From positions 1 through 64,000 of the forward strand of contig CAKUFA010000012.1 of assembly GCA_934647165.1 (NCBI GenBank): a stretch of DNA of 64,000 nt, in the 5' to 3' direction. Source of the stretch: an uncultured Clostridia bacterium. Its GTDB lineage: Bacteria > Bacillota > Clostridia > Christensenellales > Aristaeellaceae. The number at the start of each line of letters is the position of its first letter. The stretch's first letter is position 1. The notes beneath the pieces were generated by a model. The model was not told the origin of the DNA, made no database searches, and saw nothing but the letters and a program-made list of their open reading frames with translations. Below are positions 59,781 to 64,000 of the stretch, in pieces. Made by a program: the position numbers and the translations under genes.

Positions 59781-60546
59781 ATGCGAGTTTTGATTGTAGA
59801 GGATGAGCGTGCGCTGGCCAACTTCACTTCTCTGGAAGCACTGGCAAGCCGTGGCCTGTCCATGCCCATGGCGCGAAATGCAGTGGTTGGACTGCGCCGG
59901 GATATGCGTCCCAACGCCGATTTTCTGACTGTGACCTCCATTGTAGCAAGCCTGCTGCTGGGCAATGCACACTCCGCACTGATGATTCTGACACTATCAG
60001 ACACGGCAGAGCCGATGACCTCCTATACCATCAAACGCACGCGTTCCTCCATCAAGAAAATGCTGTCCACTGATGAGGGCGAGGCCTGGAAGGCGCTGAA
60101 AATGCTGGTGATTGACTATTCCTGCCGCATCAAGCTATCCACGGCAACGGCGTTCTCCGCCGCCATCAACACGGCGGTGCGCCAAGGCGTGCTGATCAAG
60201 GGCGGTGCATTCATCGAGCAAATGCAGCGCCAACACGGTTTAAGGCAATACCGCACAAATGAGTTGGTGCGGAGGCGAATGAATTTTTCGTCAGATGCAA
60301 TGGCAGATTTTGAAGGTTTACTGGAGGTAAATCGAAAAATCTGCAAGCAGCAGATGGCGGAAAAGGCATCGCCTACGCTGCCAACGAATTGTGCGGTATT
60401 GCCTTAACTCCATCGGCTTGATTCTTGGCGCGGCCAGCGGCATTTCCGCGATGATGAGCGCACTGCTGCACAATTCCCCCACCATTCTGGTGGCGGCCAA
60501 CTCCCTGCGCCTGATGTTCATGAAGCCAAAGGAGGGACGCCTTTGA
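59781..60546 (+). pseudogene. Fused gene stub: response regulator start joined to a P1B-type metal ATPase, interrupted by MITE
   Basis: The first 14 codons (MRVLIVEDERALAN) are a response-regulator N-terminus. Sequence then continues in frame as internal P-type metal ATPase: NADFLTVTSIVASLLLG, TSYTIKRTRSSIKKMLS, then KLSTATAFSAAINTA…GVLIKGG. MITE copy 3 follows at 60244-60403. After it the C-terminal ATPase end appears in another frame (NSIGLILGAASGISAMMSALLHNSPTILVAANSLRL). Phosphorylation (DKTGT) and ATP-binding domains are missing. At least two large deletions and one insertion are needed to explain it. Confidence 0.8.
60244..60403 (+). mobile_element. 160-bp MITE, copy 3
   Basis: Identical to copy 2 over all 160 bp. 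Flanked by TTAA on both sides (60240-60243 and 60404-60407). It lies inside the metal-ATPase pseudogene; the two flanking ATPase frames were already out of register without it, so decay began before insertion. Confidence 0.92.
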
Positions 60547-60606
60547 TGCGCACCAAGGAAGCCATTGAGCACTACAACCGCTTTATGCACAAGGACGCCG
60601 GTGCCT

Positions 60607-60820
60607 ATACACAGATGGTGGAGCTGCCTTTGGCAGCGTGGAGGAGCATTTCAAATGCAGAAACGCCGTGATGAAAACCTATCCGCAGGGGAATTTTCCG
60701 ATTTTTGAAGGATACAACCACATGCCGTACCAGATTCGTGATCCGCAGGAGTTTGCAGGCATGCTGGCCGCCATCATGGAACAAGGCGACATGCCAATAC
60801 TTCCGTTTGTCCGAAAATGA
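60607..60820 (+). pseudogene. C-terminal fragment of an alpha/beta hydrolase
   Basis: Reads SVEEHFKCRNAVMKTYPQGN then FPIFEGYNHMPYQIRDPQEF, a typical hydrolase C-terminus with the catalytic-His motif GYNHMxYQ. No N-terminal part, oxyanion hole or nucleophile elbow precedes it. The upstream 60 bp hold a further short stub beginning MRTKEAIEHYNRFMHKDAG that I do not recognise. Confidence 0.6.
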
Positions 60821-60829
60821 GGAATTCGC

Positions 60830-60880
60830 ATGAAATACAAAGCCGAGAAAAACACCGTTCAGGAGACCCTGATTATACCC
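60830..60880 (+). pseudogene. N-terminal stub of a leucine-carboxymethyltransferase-like gene
   Basis: MKYKAEKNTVQETLIIP is the conserved start of clostridial TcmP/LCMT-type SAM methyltransferases. After 17 codons it runs into unrelated A/T-rich sequence. Short, so the identification is tentative. Confidence 0.45.
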
Positions 60881-60958
60881 GGAGTAAAAAACTTTTTCGG
60901 TTTTTTTTTCGTTTTTTATGTTCCCATGCTATAATACAAACAAGGGGAGAGAAGGCAG

Positions 60959-61260
60959 ATGCGGCTGCTCCTTGTGGAGGATGATGCGGCGCTGCGCGAG
61001 CTTCTTGCCAAGCGGCTGGCGCAGGAAGGCTATGTCGCGCCCGGCAGGAAAATGACCGGCTTTTCCTGACCCTATCAGACGACGGCAGCGGTATTGGCAA
61101 AGAGCAACTGCCGCATATTTTTGAGCGATTTTTTCGGGCGGATACGGCGCGGGATTGAACAGGCAGCGGACTGAGCTTTGCCATTGTGCTATGGATTGCC
61201 AAGCCGCACCACGGTACCATTCATGTACGGGAACGCTCCCATGCGGCAGATAAACCGCCG
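60959..61260 (+). pseudogene. Fused two-component remnant: response regulator start joined to histidine kinase ATPase
   Basis: A promoter-like TATAAT (60930-60935) and GGGGAGAGAAGG lead into MRLLLVEDDAALRELLAKRL, a response-regulator N-terminus. After about 27 codons the sequence switches frame to a kinase ATPase domain: LTLSDDGSGIGKEQLPHIFE (G1/F boxes), an in-frame TGA, then TGSGLSFAIVLWIAK (G2 box). Everything between, including the Asp phosphosite and HisKA, has been deleted. Confidence 0.75.
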
Positions 61261-61286
61261 AATACACAGAAAGGACGGCAATACAT

Positions 61287-62150
61287 ATGTGGATTCTCTT
61301 CGCCTTTGGTTCGGCGCTCTTTGCAGGGCTGACCTCCGTTCTTGCCAAATGCGGCATCAAACAGACGAATTCGGATGTAGCAACCGCAATTCGCACGGTG
61401 ATTGTGCTGCTTTTTTCCTGGCTGATGGTCGCCATTGTCGGTTCCGCGCCGACAATGACAACATTGAGTGCGAAAACGTGGATTTTCCTCATTCTCTCCG
61501 GTTTTGCAACCGGTGCATCCTGGCTATGCTATTTCCGTGCGCTGCAGCTGGGCGATGTAAACAAGGTTGTTCCCATCGACAAGTCCTCCACCGTGCTGAC
61601 CATGCTGCTTGCGCTGATTTTCCTGGGTGAAAGCATCACGTGGCTCAAGTGCATTGCACTGGTGTTGATTGGTGCAGGCACCCTGTTGATGATCGAAAAG
61701 AAAGCTGCAGCACAGGCAAAAACAGAAAACCGTCGTTGGTTGCTGTATGCGGTGCTATCCGCCATTTTTGCGTCCTTAACCTCTATTTTAGGCAAGATCG
61801 GCATTGATGGGGTTGAATCCAACCTGGGCACAGCCATCCGTACAGGCGTAGTGCTTGTGATGGCATGGATTATTGTGTTCGTCAAAGGCGAGCAGAGCGC
61901 CGTTAAACAGGTTCCGAAAAAGGAGCTTGGCTTCATTGCGCTCTCCGGATTAGCCACTGGCGGCTCCTGGCTTTGCTATTACAAAGCTTTGCAGGATGGC
62001 CTTGCCAGCGTGGTGGTTCCCGTTGACAAGCTGAGCATTCTGGTCTCGATTGCTTTTTCCGCACTTGTCTTCAAAGAGCATCTGTCGAAAAAAGCTGCGC
62101 TTGGGCTATGCCTGATCGTTGCCGGAACGCTGCTGATGCTGGTATTATAA
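61287..62150 (+). CDS. EamA/DMT superfamily transporter
   Basis: A 287-residue inner-membrane protein with ten predicted membrane helices arranged as two EamA repeats. Both repeats share the block SGFATGASWLCYFRALQLGD / SGLATGGSWLCYYKALQDGL and the VVPIDKSSTVLT / VVPVDKLSILVS motif. The family moves metabolites or amino acids; substrate unknown. GAAAGG is 11 bp from the ATG. It is the only intact gene inside a region of debris. Confidence 0.88.
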   Translation: MWILFAFGSALFAGLTSVLAKCGIKQTNSDVATAIRTVIVLLFSWLMVAIVGSAPTMTTLSAKTWIFLILSGFATGASWLCYFRALQLGDVNKVVPIDKSSTVLTMLLALIFLGESITWLKCIALVLIGAGTLLMIEKKAAAQAKTENRRWLLYAVLSAIFASLTSILGKIGIDGVESNLGTAIRTGVVLVMAWIIVFVKGEQSAVKQVPKKELGFIALSGLATGGSWLCYYKALQDGLASVVVPVDKLSILVSIAFSALVFKEHLSKKAALGLCLIVAGTLLMLVL

Positions 62151-62189
62151 ACAAAACGAGGCTTCAAGAGAAGTCTCGCTTTGTTTATG
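62151..62189 (+). terminator. Terminator of the DMT gene
   Basis: AAACGAGGCTTC pairs with GAAGTCTCGCTTTGTTT directly after the stop codon, with a T-rich end. Confidence 0.65.
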
Positions 62190-62227
62190 AGCATATACTT
62201 TGCAGACCTGAACTGGACGGATAATAA

Positions 62228-62596
62228 CACCCTCGTGGTTTATGAGCACGAGCATCCCCCAAGTCCAGAACGAAGTGGCGCTGACCGAGATCACGCCTGA
62301 AAATTGGGAGCATTACGACACCGTTTACATCGGCTATCCTATCCGGTGGGGCATCGCTGCATGGCCGGTCAACCAGTTCGTCACCGGCAACGATTTCACC
62401 GGCAAGGCTGTGATCCCCCTTCTGTACCTCTGCCAGTTCCGGACCAGGTCAGAGCGACGCACTGCTTTCTGAAGCCGCGGGCACCGGCGCATGGCTGGAG
62501 GGCTCACGTTTCTCCTATGACACTGAAGAAGCCGATATGCAGAGCTGGGTAAACAGCCTCGCGGACGCTCTTGCACAGGCTGTGAAGGAAAACTGA
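62228..62596 (+). pseudogene. Flavodoxin pseudogene
   Basis: A possible first strand (NTLVVY) is followed by lost sequence, then ENWEHYDTVYIGYPIRWGIA and DFTGKAVIPLL, the centre of a clostridial flavodoxin. A frameshift near 62430 is needed to reach SSGPGQSDALLSEAAGTGAWLEG and the last helix MQSWVNSLADAL ending at TGA 62594. The N-terminal FMN phosphate loop is missing. Confidence 0.75.
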
Positions 62597-62790
62597 GAAT
62601 GGCCAATCGAGCGGGGACGTTTGCACAATGTCTCCGCTCAATTTTTAAGAGGAGCAGGCAAAGCATGATGAAGAAAATCCTATCGCGTACACCTCATGCA
62701 CAACAGCTCTTATAGGTTGAGCGTGTATCATCACGCCGGCGAGTGCTTATCCATACCGTTTTCAAAAACAACATGGTTTCTATTGCTTGT
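62597..62790. other. Spacer, no gene seen
   Basis: A short frame beginning MMKKILSRTPHA stops after 16 codons and may be another truncated gene start. Nothing else is recognisable. Confidence 0.4.
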
Positions 62791-63348
62791 TTACTCCACA
62801 GCTGGGCTGGACTGCATTGCCAGAATCGTCTGGCTGATCAGTGTATCCAAATCCCAGCCCAGCATATTTGCGCCGCGTTCGATCACTTCTCGGGAACAGC
62901 CTGCGGCAAATTTTTTATCCTTATATTTTTTCCTGACGGACTTTACTTCCATGTCGCGGACGCTTTTGGAGGGGCGCATGAGCGCGACTGCGCCGATCAA
63001 GCCGGTCAATTCGTCAACCGCATAGAGAACCTTTTCCATTTCATGCGTCGGCTCGACGTCTACAGTCAGCATATACCCGTGGCTGACCACGGCGTGGATC
63101 AATCGTTCGTCCACATTTTTTTGCCGCAAAAGCTCCTGTTCTTTTATACAATGCTGATCCGGCCATTGCTCGAAGTCCAGATCATGGAGAATTCCGACGG
63201 ATTCCCAGAAGTCCGCTTCCTGTTCATAGCCCAGCTTGATTGCATACCAGCGCAGAACATCACCGACGATGCGCCCGTGCTTCCTGTGGAATTCCCCCTG
63301 ATTGTATTCACAGAGCAGATTCCACGCTTCTTCAGGTGTTGGAATCAT
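62791..63348 (-). CDS. HD-domain hydrolase
   Basis: A 185-residue protein with an HD metal-binding motif: His in LKHG-like FHRKHGRIVGDVLRWYA, HD in GILHDLDFE, and a later His in HAVVSHGYML and Asp in AVDELTGLIGA. The arrangement fits small clostridial HDIG/HD phosphohydrolases, probably acting on a nucleotide or nucleoside phosphate. AAAGGAG is 9 bp before the ATG. It lies 20 bp upstream of nothing intact and is downstream of cysK on the same strand. Confidence 0.8.
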   Translation of the reverse strand: MIPTPEEAWNLLCEYNQGEFHRKHGRIVGDVLRWYAIKLGYEQEADFWESVGILHDLDFEQWPDQHCIKEQELLRQKNVDERLIHAVVSHGYMLTVDVEPTHEMEKVLYAVDELTGLIGAVALMRPSKSVRDMEVKSVRKKYKDKKFAAGCSREVIERGANMLGWDLDTLISQTILAMQSSPAVE

Positions 63349-63368
63349 CGAATATCGCTCCTTTAATA

Positions 63369-64000
63369 TCAGTCGGCAAACAGCGGCGTAGACAGATAGC
63401 GATCGCCGGTATCGGGCAGCAAAGCAACGATGGTTTTGCCCTTATTCTCCGGCTGTTTTGCCAGCTGAATGGCCGCCCATACCGCTGCACCGGAGGAAAT
63501 GCCCACCAGCACTCCCTCCTTCTTGCCGATCAGTTTGCCGGTGGCAAACGCATCTTCATTCTCCACGGGAATGATCTCATCGTAAATCTTGGTATCCAAC
63601 ACGTCGGGGACAAATCCCGCGCCGATGCCCTGAATTTTGTGACCGCCGGCAACGCCCTTGCTCAGCACCGGAGAACTTGCAGGCTCCACAGCGACCACTT
63701 TTACGTTGGGGTTCTGGCTCTTCAGGTATTCGCCAACGCCGGTAATCGTGCCGCCCGTGCCTACGCCCGCCACAAAGATATCAATTTTGCCATCGGTGTC
63801 CTCCCAGATTTCGGGGCCGGTGGTCGCCTTGTGAATTGCCGGATTAGCGGGATTTACAAACTGACCGGGGATAAAACTGCCCGGAATCTCCTTTGCCAGT
63901 TCGTCCGCCTTGGCAATCGCACCCTTCATGCCCTTAGTGCCCTCGGTAAGCACCAGCTCTGCACCATAGGCTTTCATCAACTGGCGGCGCTCCACGCTCA
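63369..64000 (-). CDS. cysK: Cysteine synthase A (partial, 5' end outside window)
   Basis: The last ~210 codons of O-acetylserine sulfhydrylase. Visible motifs: MKAYGAELVLTEGTKGMKGAI, FVNPANPAIHKATTGPEIW, the PLP-phosphate loop GVGTGGTITGVGEYLK, and GISSGAAVWAA with LLPDTGDRYLSTPLF at the C-terminus. The PLP lysine and substrate loop lie beyond the window. It makes cysteine from O-acetylserine and sulfide. The frame is open to base 64000. The HD gene follows 20 bp downstream. Confidence 0.96.
   Translation of the reverse strand, partial: SVERRQLMKAYGAELVLTEGTKGMKGAIAKADELAKEIPGSFIPGQFVNPANPAIHKATTGPEIWEDTDGKIDIFVAGVGTGGTITGVGEYLKSQNPNVKVVAVEPASSPVLSKGVAGGHKIQGIGAGFVPDVLDTKIYDEIIPVENEDAFATGKLIGKKEGVLVGISSGAAVWAAIQLAKQPENKGKTIVALLPDTGDRYLSTPLFAD

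Noticed and set aside
1..64000. CRISPR arrays, tRNA and rRNA genes
   Set aside because: I looked for regularly spaced direct repeats and cloverleaf or rRNA signatures on both strands and saw none. A tRNAscan or Infernal run could still find one I missed.

Overview
The window looks like chromosome from an anaerobic, endospore-forming Clostridia, most likely a gut or rumen member. It carries the whole spoIIIA operon (spoIIIAA to spoIIIAH), a CIRCE-controlled groESL operon, strong AGGAGG ribosome binding sites, and sugar ABC transporters paired with plant-polysaccharide enzymes. Genus and species cannot be read from the sequence. Most of the window is ordinary, dense bacterial coding sequence. 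It is broken by two families of dispersed repeats and by several stretches of gene debris.

Layout. 0-8.4 kb: a UPF0489 arginase-fold protein, a SulP anion transporter, an esterase, a CapA-type phosphatase and a GH2 glycosidase. 8.4-17.8 kb (minus strand): a plant cell-wall locus with two ABC permeases, an 841-aa protein of unknown family, a GH105 hydrolase, an AraC regulator, a sugar-binding protein and a two-domain esterase. 18.4-29.1 kb (plus): a DeoR-headed run of eleven genes: deoC, a phosphodiesterase-like enzyme, a complete ABC importer, two HAD phosphatases, two paralogues resembling the C-terminal domain of RarA/MgsA, and a TIM-barrel isomerase. 29.2-35.2 kb: a histidine-kinase remnant, a flavin split-barrel protein, then a translationally coupled pair: a 635-aa tubulin/FtsZ-like protein followed by a 1068-aa actin/Hsp70-fold protein. 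35.2-42.6 kb: MgtC, a double PII-like protein with a double DUF1538 membrane protein, an M20 peptidase, a small protein and groESL. 42.9-50.9 kb: an XRE regulator with an ABC exporter, mutY, and rhaB-rhaA-rhaD. 51-59.6 kb: HxlR beside a dead flavin protein, trx-rseC, the spoIIIA operon behind an L,D-transpeptidase, and a secreted beta-helix protein. 59.7-62.6 kb: a cluster of truncated and fused gene fragments around a DMT transporter. The window ends with an HD hydrolase and a partial cysK.

How the genes fit together. GH105, the esterases, GH2 and the ABC importer could take apart rhamnogalacturonan-type pectin. The rha genes 30 kb away could then carry released L-rhamnose to dihydroxyacetone phosphate and lactaldehyde. 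The DeoR/DeoC run looks like an uptake and salvage pathway for an unidentified phosphorylated or deoxyribose-containing compound.

The main unusual items are: (1) the tubulin-like/actin-like gene pair; (2) a 160-bp MITE in three identical copies with 15-bp terminal inverted repeats and 4-bp palindromic target duplications; (3) a 205-bp repeat made of consecutive hairpins, in three diverged intergenic copies; (4) the tandem RarA-C-like paralogues; (5) a reduced spoIIIAF/spoIIIAG pair; and (6) a decayed region where intact promoters now drive fused gene stubs.
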